64,000 bases of DNA from Plasmopara viticola (lineage: Eukaryota; Oomycota; Peronosporomycetes; Peronosporales; Peronosporaceae): assembly GCA_001695595.3 (NCBI GenBank), contig MBPM02000048.1, forward strand, positions 62,001-126,000, read 5' to 3'. The stretch's first letter is position 1. Each line of letters opens with the position of its first letter. The position numbers were made by a program, and so were the translations under genes. Below are positions 1 to 11,089 of this stretch, piece after piece. The notes below the pieces were generated by a model. It searched no databases, was not told the DNA's origin, and saw nothing but the letters and a program-made list of their open reading frames with translations.

Positions 1-288
1 AGATCCGACAGTGCCACCGCCACGACAGGAGAGCCATAGACCACAGCGTGTTCACCAAATAGCAACAGCTTCCCTGGCGCGGACACGCTGACAACTTTGC
101 ACTCTGTTGCCATGACTTAAAATATCGGTACACTGTACCACTTGATTACCAGCACTCTCGGTAGTTTTTACGACTGCGCCATTCGTAGCCGTATTTACGC
201 GCCGATCCCAAGGTGTGTGTTGAAGTGACATTCACTCTGTTCCGCAGCCAAGCTAACCTTTTTGCAATGCCATGCAGACGACGACGCT
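1..288. other. 5' flank of the BED/hAT gene
   Basis: No gene is visible here. An in-frame stop at 226-228 closes the reading frame upstream of the gene that starts at 289. A stretch at 229-243 (CATTCACTCTGTTCC) loosely resembles an oomycete initiator but is not a convincing match. Confidence 0.4.
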
Positions 289-3231
289 ATGTCAATGTAT
301 ATGGGGATGGAGGAAAGGAGCATTAAACGGCCTCAAAGTGACTCTGTGACCGTACCGGAAGCATTGGACGTCATTAGTGCTGCCAAAGTGGCGGCTATAG
401 TCTCAACTGCCGAGCAGGTGGATGTGGTCGACGAAACGACGGGTGAAGCACTTTTCGAGCTATCGAGCTATTCGGGCGGGGCGCCGCTCACTCCCATGGT
501 AGCTAGCGATATGGAAATTGAAAAGTCTTCCTCGATAGATGCATCCCCCGGGCTGTTTGATAAGGAGGCTGTCGGGAAGAAGTTGACTGGAGAGGAAAAG
601 AAGATGGGTCGGCCTAGTCATCCAGCCTGGCAGTACTTTGCTCGAGGAGAGAAGCGTAATCGTTTTCACTACAACGCGCTTTGCAAGTTTTGCCACGAGA
701 ACGGAGTCAAATCCGTGGCAGTGCGAGGAGTGTCAGGCAACATGATCCGACACCTGCAAGTGTGCACGTATTGCCCTTCCGAGGTTGTGACGCATTTAAA
801 GTTGTTGTGTGCACAGAAAGACGCTGCAAGCTTCAATAAGAGACATCAGACGCAGAATAGAAGCGCTAACGTCTTGTTGGAGGGAACTTGTCCTGCATCG
901 AAAAAGGCACGACTCGATGAAGGTCAAGAAAAGTTGCAAGCAGAAGCTTTACGAGACTCAACTAGAGTTGCTGCGAAGTCGAGTTCAAATGCGGATATGA
1001 TGCCTTCGCGGCTGCCATTACTGTCTTCCGAGACGAACGAAGAGCTCATATCGACATCCAACTCGCTGAGTTTTGACGACAATCTTTCTATAGCAGACAA
1101 AGTAAAGACACCAGCTGAGTTTCAACTTGGCAAAGTTATAAACACGAATGAACTTTCTCAATTAGACCGGAGAAACAAGCCGCATGCAAGCCAATCATCA
1201 AATGACGCTGACAGATTAAGTCAGCTGTTAGTCTCGTCAACACTTTTAACGAATTTGCCATGGGATTGGATGTGGACAGAACAATCAGCTTTGACGCTTG
1301 GGAATTTGTATGCGAAGCTCAAGGAACCAGCTGACGTCTTGTCAACAGTAGGAACTACTTCACACGAAAAACAAATCAGCAAAATGAAAGATGAACAAGT
1401 CGGTGTTACGCTTGCTGTAAGTTGGTGGGCGGCTAAATATCCCAGATCGAATTTTGTTCTGTTCTCCCTTGTCAATGCTCTCGGTGAAGCATCGTGCTGG
1501 GACCTTATTGACATGGGAGTCGGCGACATTACAACTGCCACATTAGCTGATAAAATTAAGAGCAATCTGGTGAGTTTGCAGAAAAGCAGTCTTAGTGTAA
1601 TTAACATTGTTGCCGACTCTTCACTTCCATATGTAGCTTCCCGACTTGCTATCAGTTCAAGCAACCAAGAAAGTGCAGCTATTCCAGTATTGCCATGCTT
1701 TTCGCACACGTTGCAGATATTGTTAGGTGTCGTCCTTACAGGGTCCGACAGCTCTATGCAAACTCTAGGAGAAGTAATTGAAATTGTACAGATGTTTTCG
1801 AGCCACCGCGTACTAAACGTGCTGCGACGTGAATGTGGTGACCCAGGAGCAGTGCTACATGCACCATCACGGCACAACTGGTATTCTTTTATCGAAGCTA
1901 TTGACTCTGTTCGGCAGCATGAAGATATGATCAAAATAATATCATCAAAGGTGGTTCAAGCTTCTTCAAAATCTCGAGATTTGGGAGATGGACTTTTGCG
2001 CAAAACAGTGCCTATTAATCTGCGCAAAGATAGTGCAGGGAATACCATGGACGAGCTAGCGGAGTGTAGACTTTCTGCTGCAGTTCTACGATCGATTCAG
2101 AACGAAGAGTTCTGGGATAATTTGGAGGCACTAAGTGAGTTGATGTCGCCGATAAAAGAAACATATAAAATGATGAGCGGTACTTTAAGGTCCGCGTTCC
2201 CGTTATCAAACATCCTCTACCAGTTTGGAAGAATGCACCAGCATTATAAAAAAATATTGTCTGACTGGGAAGGCAGTTCTTGTGAAGGGCGATCCGTCGA
2301 TCAAGTGCGCTGTTTGCTACAGACAATCGATGATATGTGGAGGCTTTATGACCAGTCACTAATGGTGTTGGGATACACTTTCGATTATCGTCTGGAAAGG
2401 CAATTTCTAGCCCGCCACCAGTCATCACTGCAGTGGCTTGCGATTGGTGGGTACGCGAAGCGGTATTTTTGTAATTGGTTCTGCGCGAAGTCCGTAGTAC
2501 AACACCTATCGCGCTTGCTTGCTTTGAGTAATGAAGCTGCTGCCCACTTTATGGAGGACATGTTGGCTTTTAAAAAACACAAATTTCCGTTTGATTCCAA
2601 TTCGATGTACGAATTCGACAACCCTAAACATTTCTATTTGCTTGTATCGGACTCGCATCCCATGATACACATGTTTGGCTCTCGGCTTTTCAGCATTGTG
2701 ACAAGTACGCCATTTTTGGGCGATGTATTTCCCGAGAAATGCTTTCTTCCATCTCCACCTTCGATAACATGTTCGCAGCATAGTTTGTTGCCGCTGCTGC
2801 GAATAAAGTTATTTTCTCAAACGGCATTGCGATTGCCGAAGAGATCAATAGAGATTATTCACGACAACCGATTTGAACACGATATCGCAGACGTGAAAAG
2901 TGACGTGCTTCATTCGCTCTATTCAGAGTCTAAGTCAGATTTAGGTGAGATAGGCCTTAGTCAAAGTTCAAATTTGGTTGAAAAAGCAAGCATGGGTGAA
3001 GGCGACAATGATAACTTCGTGCTTAATGTTGTATGGAGTAAGAAACAATGGGAAGCGGTAGCAAAAGAATGGAGAGCACATTGGAAGAAAGAAGTTAAGT
3101 CGTTCATCCAGCTACAGCACTCAAATGCTCTTGACCCTTCCTTTCCAGAACTTTCACTCGATCAAATTTTTATTCAAGCATTACCATCCCGACTTCCCCA
3201 CATCCACTATGACGCTGCCGTGGACGTGTAA
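289..3231 (+). CDS. BED zinc-finger, hAT-transposase-derived protein
   Basis: An uninterrupted ORF of 980 codons. The frame is open from 229, but the first in-frame ATG is at 289, so that start is chosen. Residues about 106-163 form a BED-type zinc finger, with ligands C132 and C135 followed by H155 and C159 (or C162). The aromatic run in PAWQYFARG just before the first cysteine pair is typical of BED domains. Residues about 390-560 resemble the DUF659/RNase-H-like core of hAT transposases (WDLIDMGVGDITT, INIVADSS, LPCFSHTLQILLG). I do not see the usual hAT C-terminal P-x-SS-x-x-ER dimerisation motif; the C terminus is a W/K-rich helix. No terminal inverted repeats or target duplications are evident around it. 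Together with the intact frame, this suggests either a domesticated transposase acting as a DNA-binding protein or an old element that has lost its ends. Function is inferred from the family only. Confidence 0.75.
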   Translation: MSMYMGMEERSIKRPQSDSVTVPEALDVISAAKVAAIVSTAEQVDVVDETTGEALFELSSYSGGAPLTPMVASDMEIEKSSSIDASPGLFDKEAVGKKLTGEEKKMGRPSHPAWQYFARGEKRNRFHYNALCKFCHENGVKSVAVRGVSGNMIRHLQVCTYCPSEVVTHLKLLCAQKDAASFNKRHQTQNRSANVLLEGTCPASKKARLDEGQEKLQAEALRDSTRVAAKSSSNADMMPSRLPLLSSETNEELISTSNSLSFDDNLSIADKVKTPAEFQLGKVINTNELSQLDRRNKPHASQSSNDADRLSQLLVSSTLLTNLPWDWMWTEQSALTLGNLYAKLKEPADVLSTVGTTSHEKQISKMKDEQVGVTLAVSWWAAKYPRSNFVLFSLVNALGEASCWDLIDMGVGDITTATLADKIKSNLVSLQKSSLSVINIVADSSLPYVASRLAISSSNQESAAIPVLPCFSHTLQILLGVVLTGSDSSMQTLGEVIEIVQMFSSHRVLNVLRRECGDPGAVLHAPSRHNWYSFIEAIDSVRQHEDMIKIISSKVVQASSKSRDLGDGLLRKTVPINLRKDSAGNTMDELAECRLSAAVLRSIQNEEFWDNLEALSELMSPIKETYKMMSGTLRSAFPLSNILYQFGRMHQHYKKILSDWEGSSCEGRSVDQVRCLLQTIDDMWRLYDQSLMVLGYTFDYRLERQFLARHQSSLQWLAIGGYAKRYFCNWFCAKSVVQHLSRLLALSNEAAAHFMEDMLAFKKHKFPFDSNSMYEFDNPKHFYLLVSDSHPMIHMFGSRLFSIVTSTPFLGDVFPEKCFLPSPPSITCSQHSLLPLLRIKLFSQTALRLPKRSIEIIHDNRFEHDIADVKSDVLHSLYSESKSDLGEIGLSQSSNLVEKASMGEGDNDNFVLNVVWSKKQWEAVAKEWRAHWKKEVKSFIQLQHSNALDPSFPELSLDQIFIQALPSRLPHIHYDAAVDV

Positions 3232-6200
3232 TTTCGGTTGTCGCAATGCACAAAAATGGCTTACTTGAAAGTTATATGCTGGAGTAGACCTGATGTTGTT
3301 CAACTAAATGCGACTTGGCAAGTGCTTTTTGGTCTTTCTTTTGTCGGTTCTCCTCTTCTGATTGAATTGTCTGAAATAATTTCTCTAGCTTGTCGGTATC
3401 TACCTCACCGTTGCAAAGTTCTTGTAAGCCAACTGTTTGACGGACCAAGTCTTTGAATCTGCTTCAGACAAGGAATTAGTGGTGCTCAAGAATGAACGCC
3501 AGTGGCACGTACGTTGTCTGAAGCTCGTTGATACGCTCATGTTCTCTTAGAATATTTTTACGAAGAGCAATAAATCTGATCAAATCATCACCGGGATTTA
3601 ATACTAATAGCTTATTTGTCTTTCACAGTGACGACGTACGTTTGGTGAGAGTCATTTGTCCTTTCAGTTATCTCGTGCAGCATCGCAACAGCCTGATCTT
3701 CGGCACTCACTGTGACAATCTCTCCATGGTCGTTTTCTTTGCCAATTTGAGATTCATGGTCTGTGGCTGGCTCACTATCCCAGGCATTAATGTGCGGGGC
3801 TGCTATCGAATCGTACTCAAGAGATTACTCCTACCTGTCAGACGTCCTGTTGTTGTCGTTGTAGCGAGCCAATGTTGAAGTCGAGGCTGCTTTAATTTTG
3901 CGGTGTGCGCTAATTGGTGGCGTCGAAGGGGATTTGATCGGAGGTTGCCTGATCAAATGTGACCTTTTGACATCTTTTCTCACCGGCGGTGATGTCAGAG
4001 AGCCCTTACTTAGAACAGTGTCATGCTTCGACATCCTATGAAAGCTGCTCTCACGGACGGAAATTTGTTCTGTTTATCGTGTAACGCGAGCTCCAACTTT
4101 ATCGTACGACCCAAAATCAAAGCTGTGCTCGGATCGAAATGAGTGTTACAATAGTAACTAGGCATGGGCCGTTACATCGAGCCAAGGGTTAGAAACTTGA
4201 CAGGATAAAGTCACGGTAGCTTCTACAAGATGTTAAAGATGCCAAGAAGATGGAGAAGAGAATGAGTAAGCTGACGGAAACGCCAGCATTTGGCTGCTAT
4301 GCTAATCAGAAAACCTTTAGTGGTCACCATGTAGAGTTTTATTTCAGCTCCGAGGAGTGAGGAAAAGATTCAATGCTGGGCATGGCGCGGGACCATTTGA
4401 ATAGCTGTCTGGTATTGGCGCAGCCTAAAAGATAGCACTTCAGCGAGCCGACATTAAATTTGAGGTGGTGTTGGACTTGCCATAGGATGTATCGGCCATG
4501 CGAAAGGCCTCTTCCCAATTGACAGGGAAATGATGGGCAAAGATCTGATCTAGAACGCCCTAGTTGATGAGGTCAATAAGTTGAGCAGCAGGATAAAAAG
4601 GATGAGGTTAGAGCAACGACTTGTCAAGTCAGTAACGCAGTGGGCAAAGCGCTTTGAGACTCACCCATCGCCGGCTACCAACGTCCCACGAGCAGTCTAC
4701 TCACGTTTTACTTAGCGGGTCCAACGAGAAAGAGAAGGACCTTACGTACTGGCAGTACTCAGTCGATGCACGCCATGTGCCGAGTAGTGCGCTCATTTGC
4801 TTTGCGCGAGGGCTTTCTAAATGTCACTCCTTGTGCATGATGTTTTAATTGACTCGGTAACATGAGTAGCTATTGTTTTACCAAGACCTTATGATGGCAA
4901 CGCGCGTCTTTTAAGCCCCGCATCAAATCCCGCTTAAAATTTTAGAGGACGTTGTGATACCCGAAAATACAGTCTGGAATATCTCTTGAGACTGGGGTTA
5001 TAGCTACCACGGCTTTGTTAAATAGCTTATTTTGCGGTTTGGTGGATACTTTGAGTGTTGCAATCCAACACCTTACTAAGTTGAAGTAAGCTTTGTGATC
5101 TGTCAGCTGAATTCGAGCCAGCAAATCTCACGCTTGTGAGCTTAAAATACAAGTTTTCCCCTTGGTGAGTTGGAGACAAACTACCTACAGATGACTTGAC
5201 TTTGACATAATTTCGAGCCAGGCGCTGGAAATGTTACTTTGAGCGCGGATCTTAAGTCACTGCTAACATATCTAACGTGCCGTCAGAAACTACGACTATT
5301 CTCATCAAGCGCCCGTTACTTCCGATATCAGATCTCAATAACTCTAGGTAGACCATATAACGACGTTGTGAAGCGAAGCACGAGCGCCACTTCACTAGAA
5401 GTTACTGGCGCCCATAGAAGCTCTGCTGCCTTGCAACACACTCTACATGGATGTATCACGTACCTTGACGGTCAAAAAAAGACAAAGAAGGCTCGACCTC
5501 ACGCCTTCACCTATTGCGCGACTAATTAATTGCGCTATCGATTGCTCTAAGCTGACAACGTTCATCTGGCAACCTTGATAGGCTTAAAGTGGAATGACGT
5601 GACAAACCAATGACGACCTTTATCGAGTTATAATGAAAAAAAGTGTAGCAAACGACGCATGAGGCCTTCTTTGTGGTCGATGTCATGTAAACGTGGCTGA
5701 CGTGGCTTGATGTTCTTTTTAAAAGGTCGTTGCAAGGTTCAAATAATCAGCACTGTGCTGGTGCAAATAGTCGTTTGGACCTAACCACTTCAGCAAGTGT
5801 GTGGCGGAATTTAGTTCGCGATGGCTTCTACTTTTTCGAAACGTGCGCGAATTTCGTGGCTGCATAAAAAGCGGCGAAAAAAAATAAAAAAAGCTTTGCC
5901 TTAAACACTCTTTTCATTAATGGTGCCGGAAAAAAGTTCAATTGCCTTCGTAGCCTCAAAGTGTTGCCTTAGGTCGCCTACTGTTCCCTTTAACGCCAAA
6001 CGATTTTCGGGCGAAAGCCCGTGTCGGTCAAAATAGCTGCATGGCTGGGCAGCTAAATGCCTCTAGTGCTTTTGGTATACTTTGTTGCGTATAAGCCACT
6101 ATAATGCCATACAACCACGCGTGCTAATCGTCAAGAGGAGTATCACACTTGAAATGAGTAGTAACTTTCTATTTAGTTTTGTGCACCATACAACATACTA

Positions 6201-7206
6201 AATACAGACATGTAGCTAGACAAGACGATCTATTCTTGTAATCGGTGTATGTGCAAATTCTATCGCATTGTTAAGCTAATTATAAGCATACACTAGAACT
6301 CACTTTCCATTCAATTTCCAGACATGGATAGTGTGTGTGTTTTAACGCTCACACCTTGCCACCCATTGAATTTTAAATTTTATTGATCTCAATCTGTTAC
6401 ATTAATTTCGTGGCAAAGGCTGTTGCCAGGCGGCCAAACCTCGAAGGTCAATCGCGCTTGTAACCTCAATCCGATCGGAGTATTGCGGGTGAAACACTTC
6501 TGAGTCATACTTTGACAAAAAGTTTATCGCTCATTCACCTCATCAACAACGTATGTTATGCCTAAGCTCAAATTTCTGTGACCCTTCAAGTATTTGAGCC
6601 CAGGTATAACATACATCATTGATGGGGCTGATCCATTAGAGCAAATGTTGTGAATATGATCTTATTTTCATTTTCAATCTCGATACCAATCTTTACTTCC
6701 GCCGAGAATTTAGAAGCTTTGGGCTCTATATTTTGTCATAGCTTTGACGTACCTATCAGTAACCTCGTTCACTTGTATGCACAGCCAGTAGTGGTTGTTC
6801 CTATAAGTCATCAGTAGCTACGTTTTAATGGTGTGCCTTAGCCGCACTAATTTATATTAAAGGCTTTTTATCTAGCCGGTCGTTCCCCTTCTCATAACCA
6901 ATTTTCTTTAACTCTAAAGACGCAGCTTCTATCACTAACCCTTCGAGACATTTGGTGAAATGGAGGGTTGAATCTTCATATACAAGCACGCGCGAATTAT
7001 GTGCTCAGTCATAGCAGCCGACGTTGCTTTATTGCTATCCGTTCGGACCCGAGCTGACTCAGCGGAACAACGGACACCATCGTGTATACAATGGGGCTGC
7101 CTATTCTTAGCACTCTGAAGTACCTCGAACATCCTCGCAATTTTTGGTTACTTCTTCCACTGCTAGAATAGTCACTTTTAATGAAAGCCGTCAAATTTAT
7201 GTGTCT

Positions 7207-7209
<3 letters not shown>

Positions 7210-7237
<28 letters not shown>
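7210..7237. repeat. (TA)n microsatellite, about 14 units
   Basis: Uninterrupted alternating TA directly after GTGTCTACA and before TGACGTTTG. It is not close to any gene. Confidence 0.95.
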
Positions 7238-9137
7238 GACGTTTGTACATCCTTTGCCTGAAGATTAAAGAGCGTGAGCGCTAACAGAATTCAAAGCTCG
7301 CCGAAAGATTTGTTGCTTTGTGTTCTTTGAGCACAAACTGTAGTTACGGGCTTATAGTTAGAAAAAGCATACACCACGCACACCTCTCCTTTAGGCAGAC
7401 TAAGTCCGGAACAAGGATTTTTATATTGATTTCTTGTTCAAGTAACCTTCTTACGTTTTGCTGGCTTGGACTCCATAGTAGCTGCTCCGGCAGGCTTACC
7501 GCCGAGCCTGCCCTAGAGCAGAAAGGTTGCTCGTACGACTTAAGCGTCGTGGCGGTAAACGCAGCTGCTTTTGCAAGCCTAGAACAGCCATTATGTCACT
7601 CGAGCAGCACATACTGCGCGTTCGACAGATCCATCCTTAAATCTTCCAGAGGGCTTATTTAGACATTAACTCGCATAGGTGTAGGGTTAATGATTATTTG
7701 CTACTCGAATTGACGGGGTTCCGTGCGATAGAAATGCGAGGTCAAAGGGTGCAAAAGAAGGCATTTAGTCTAAAATTGTATTATCTGTAACGTGCCTAAT
7801 TAGCTATCGTAATCAAGTAGCAGACTTTGTGTCTTTGAGACCGATATAAAAATTGGTGGGTTCATAGCTCCTTTTTTTATACGTAATGAGAATCAAAACA
7901 TTAAATTTTTATGCTAATATTTTGTGAACGTTATCCTCCGTTGTTGCAACATTCCACTGGTTGTGCTCAAGATAAAGTGCCTTAGGAAGGTTTTCAAAAT
8001 AACTCACGACGATTTCTTCGCGCTACGAAGGAAGGGATTTTCGCAGATGAAAAACTTCAAATTCGTAGTGTCGAATTAACCGTCTATTTAAAGAGGATTT
8101 GAATGATTGTCGACATTGCTAGATCGCACTTTGACATGTTAGTTGCCACTTATACTGTCATAGACAAACAGGCACGTGCGCCGATTGTCTCTTCTCGCAA
8201 GCAATCCGTCACCCAAGTGCCTGTCATGCATGATGCATGAACAGGTAGCATTTACCAACTAAACACCATTCATTAGGCAGCAAAATGTAGATACTTTGGA
8301 CCCAAACGACGTTATCAATGTTGTTTTAAAGAAAGAAGCTGTGCGAAGCTACACCAGGATTGTTGAGCTGACGCTTAAATAATTGGCCTTATTAATGAGT
8401 ATATGCTCTAGCAACCGCTTAGAGACACGCAAGCACGACACAATTGCTGATAGAGGGAGTGCGCAAGAACAGAGGAGTTGCGCTTGAAGCCGCTACGTAC
8501 GTGTACATGAAAATTCACAGATGGAGCATCGCAGACATAGGCTGGTCTGCGTTGCGTACGTGAAGCCTCAAGTTTTTGTTCTTTTGTCTAGTAATACTAT
8601 TTCCCTGGTGTCATATTTCATTGGTTATCGAAGTTGTTTACCGGTATCGACTCGAGACAAACCTTTGTGAAATGGCACATACGCGTTTTGCATCAAGTGA
8701 GGACTGTTCTGCACAGGTCGGTCCTGGCTGTTTTATCTAGCAAGCCTGAGATTGTTGTTCCAATCGCTTTACCTATGCATCGTAAATTGCAAATTATGCG
8801 ATGCAGCAGTGGTGACTGTCACAAGCACGTGCGTTGTTGTCTCTTCTTGCTATCACGGGACGGCAAACTTACATTGGATGGCGAACACGATCAGATGCCG
8901 TTGATGCATGCTCTCCACATGGCTGGCGTACCTTACGTACCGGTACCGATAAGTCTGTAGTAGGTAGGAAAGGACGTTGGCAAAGAATATCCACGCTTTG
9001 AGGTTTCACGCAATTCGTTAATGCAAAAACGAGCCCAGAACATGTACATGTTTAAGACCATTCACTTAACCTTCCGAGCGAGGCTTTGTGCGCCCCCTTT
9101 GCGATCCCGCATACGTCAATCCCATTTCAGCGCTTTC

Positions 9138-9379
9138 ATTGGCAGGGCCGTTTGTCAATGTTGCGGTAAACGTCACTTTTACCGACGTCGTATCAAGATG
9201 AAGTAGGTACCTCACAAACGCAAGGACCTTGAACCTCAGTGTCGTGCAAGACTCCACCCCCATTAAGTGCGTACTCGCACGTCCGGCAAAAATTCCAAAA
9301 CGATGGTGCTTTCTCGATTGCACCTCTTCGACAGTTTCCGCGCTTTGGATTGGCTCGCGTCACTCTACTGTCGACCAAT
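9138..9379. promoter_or_regulatory. CCAAT-box cluster upstream of acidic-protein gene 1
   Basis: Three CCAAT/ATTGG pentamers (ATTGG at 9138 and 9349, CCAAT at 9375) lie 105-346 bp upstream of the ATG at 9484. A similar cluster precedes the paralogue at 10652. A GCTCACT at 9448 is a weak initiator candidate. Confidence 0.35.
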
Positions 9380-9483
9380 CACATCACGTCTGTGGGACGG
9401 GTTGCACTACTGGTGTCCACATGCTCATGCGCGATGAAGTGGTAGGAGCTCACTAAGTAATAAATTTGACACGACCTTCGAAC

Positions 9484-9945
9484 ATGCAGACCTTTGCCGA
9501 CTGGGTAGCTACACTGCAGCAACACAATCTTGCTTCTTCCTACGCCAAGACTGATCTTTCGGATAGTGACTCTGACACTCGGAGCTGCCACGACGTCCCG
9601 TGCAAACCCTTAATGAAGGACACACAACGTCGTCGGAGAAGGACAGCTCCTATCAGCATACCTGCCCAAAGTCACTCACAAAGCATCGACGAGAGTCCAG
9701 ACTTGTCTTACTACGCTGAAAGGCATTTACTGCCCGGCAAACTTGACATAGGAGAGCTGGATGACGACGACCTTGTGTTTGGTTGCAATTTCGCATTCTT
9801 TCGTTTGCAGCATGGGGCCTCGCATGCACGCACTTGTATGCGCGACACACATTCTTTAAAATCCGACGTGGTGGCTTTGACACCTGCCTACATTATGCAC
9901 ATGGACGGATCAGACGACGAAGACATTTTTACGATGGAGCTCTAA
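9484..9945 (+). CDS. Small acidic protein of unknown function, paralogue 1
   Basis: A 153-codon ORF. The frame is open from 9466 but the first ATG is at 9484. I do not recognise the family. Visible features in order: N-terminal hydrophobic stretch FADWVATLQ; a Ser/Asp run SDSDSDT at about residues 26-32; a basic cluster of five arginines followed by TAPISIPAQ at about 49-62; an acidic DDDD at about 92-95; and an acidic tail ending DEDIFTMEL. There is no signal peptide or membrane segment. The same order of elements occurs in the gene 0.7 kb downstream (SDT, a basic stretch, TPLSIPAQ, DDDD, tail MFDLEL), so the two are diverged tandem paralogues. The shared SIPAQ core next to basic residues, flanked by acidic Ser-rich segments, suggests a short docking or phosphorylation motif in a disordered protein. 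That is inference. Confidence 0.6.
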   Translation: MQTFADWVATLQQHNLASSYAKTDLSDSDSDTRSCHDVPCKPLMKDTQRRRRRTAPISIPAQSHSQSIDESPDLSYYAERHLLPGKLDIGELDDDDLVFGCNFAFFRLQHGASHARTCMRDTHSLKSDVVALTPAYIMHMDGSDDEDIFTMEL

Positions 9946-10402
9946 GTTATGTAACCCAACAGTAGACTATAGTGAGAGCAGGGTACTTAGTTAACCCTGA
10001 CAATGTATTATTATTTATACATTACGGCCACTTTCATGGTAATCGGTAGTGTACTGTCCGACGGCGTCATCGTACATGGACCGACGGATGACCGGTCGAT
10101 GCGCCCTTTTCGTGGTGACGTGGTCGGCCGGATTACTACCACCATTCAAGCAAAGCGATCCGACGGATTCACATGCAGATTGAACAAGTACCTGTACCGT
10201 AGCACTTCCCTGTCTGCCTCTACAGGTACGTACTGTGTATCGTCCAGAAAAAAAGGGAAGATTCGCTCGACAGAGAGTGCGTCGGCAGGAAGTACAATCG
10301 TAGTTGGCCATCATGATGATCTGCAACGCTAAGCAGTGCTCGTGCTTGGAGGCTCGAGTGGATTCTTTCACGACCTTCGTCACCACTTCGCGGCTACTTC
10401 AG
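9946..10402. other. Spacer between the two acidic-protein paralogues
   Basis: No supported gene. Short ORFs on both strands overlap each other here (10003-10332 on + and 10015-10386 on -) and look like chance openings. Confidence 0.4.
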
Positions 10403-10469
10403 CCAATCACATTGATAATTGAAAACTTTTGGCCAATCATGTCACACCTGCCACGATCGTTCAACCAAT
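10403..10469. promoter_or_regulatory. Three CCAAT boxes upstream of acidic-protein gene 2
   Basis: CCAAT occurs at 10403, 10433 and 10465, each within a CCAAT(C/G)A context, 183-249 bp upstream of the ATG at 10652. The density and phasing of about 30 bp favour a real NF-Y-type promoter region. It parallels the cluster before the paralogue. Confidence 0.4.
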
Positions 10470-10589
10470 GACTGGGCTCGCTGCACGCTTGTGCAACATT
10501 GTGTGCGCGCCGCCCGGTGCTGTCACTCGCGCCAGCCTAGCCTGCAACCGACACACACTCTTCGACAGGCTGCTTTCCGAGCTTTGTTG

Positions 10590-10605
10590 CCTCAGTCTAC
10601 AATTG
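10590..10605 (+). promoter_or_regulatory. Oomycete Inr-type core promoter
   Basis: CCTCAGTCTACAATTG matches 13 of 16 positions of the published Phytophthora initiator-region consensus GCTCATTYYNCAWTTT. It lies 47 nt upstream of the ATG at 10652, a normal position for short oomycete 5' UTRs. Confidence 0.5.
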
Positions 10606-10651
10606 GCACAGTACCAGTGACGTTCCACTATCTTCTAGCACCAAGCCCAGT

Positions 10652-11089
10652 ATGCCTGCTCAGAGTCTGCCTTCGTGGGCATCCATTCAAGCACTGCCTA
10701 GCGTGATCAAACCCATAAACGACGAGGATCCACTGTACTTGTCGGGAGAAGAGACCGACTGTGACTCGGAGAGAGGCAGTGACACGCTCAGTCGCGAAGA
10801 CCAGCAGCTCATGTCGAGCTTCATCCGCCTCCATCAAGAGCGTGCTAGCAAAACACTTAACTGGCGGGTAGTACCGCGTACCGGTGCACGTACCACTCCC
10901 TTGTCAATTCCAGCCCAGACACACAAGTACATTGCGACTTCTTCCAAAGGATGGATTTGGGATCAAGACGACGACGACGAAGAAAGCGTCCGGTGTTCAT
11001 GCTGCAGTCATCAGAGCATGCAGCCTCGATCAGCCACGTATCCTACCGTCTCTGCGGTCAGCGACCTCATGTTCGACCTCGAGTTGTAG
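10652..11089 (+). CDS. Small acidic protein of unknown function, paralogue 2
   Basis: A 145-codon ORF starting at an ATG 47 nt after an Inr-like core promoter and ending in TAG. Order of elements: an N-terminal LPSWASIQAL (compare FADWVATLQ in paralogue 1); an acidic/Ser segment EETDCDSERGSDT; a predicted helix around QQLMSSFIRLHQERAS; the conserved basic-plus-TPLSIPAQTH block at about residues 81-92; WIWDQDDDDEE; a Cys cluster CSCC; and the tail SDLMFDLEL. It has no signal peptide or membrane segment. The shared block and tail with the gene at 9484 show common descent, but overall identity is low, so the duplication is old. I do not recognise a named family. Soluble and regulatory is the most likely character. 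Confidence 0.65.
   Translation: MPAQSLPSWASIQALPSVIKPINDEDPLYLSGEETDCDSERGSDTLSREDQQLMSSFIRLHQERASKTLNWRVVPRTGARTTPLSIPAQTHKYIATSSKGWIWDQDDDDEESVRCSCCSHQSMQPRSATYPTVSAVSDLMFDLEL

Larger units (their letters stand above)
3232..9483. other. Long gene-poor interval
   Basis: About 6.2 kb with only short ORFs, none with recognisable domains. A minus-strand stretch at about 4450-4570 reads as about 37 sense codons (ending ...NLMSAR then stop) and may be the relic of a gene, but I cannot identify it. AT content rises from about 5.6 to 9.0 kb. The only clear structure is a TA microsatellite at 7210-7237. Confidence 0.4.

Noticed and set aside
4450..4570. Minus-strand coding-like stretch ending in NLMSAR
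   Set aside because: Too short and isolated. I could not link it to a known retroelement or gene family, so it is only mentioned in the interval entry.
8634..8960. 108-codon opening upstream of the acidic-protein genes
   Set aside because: It starts at TTG and has no recognisable domain or promoter signal.
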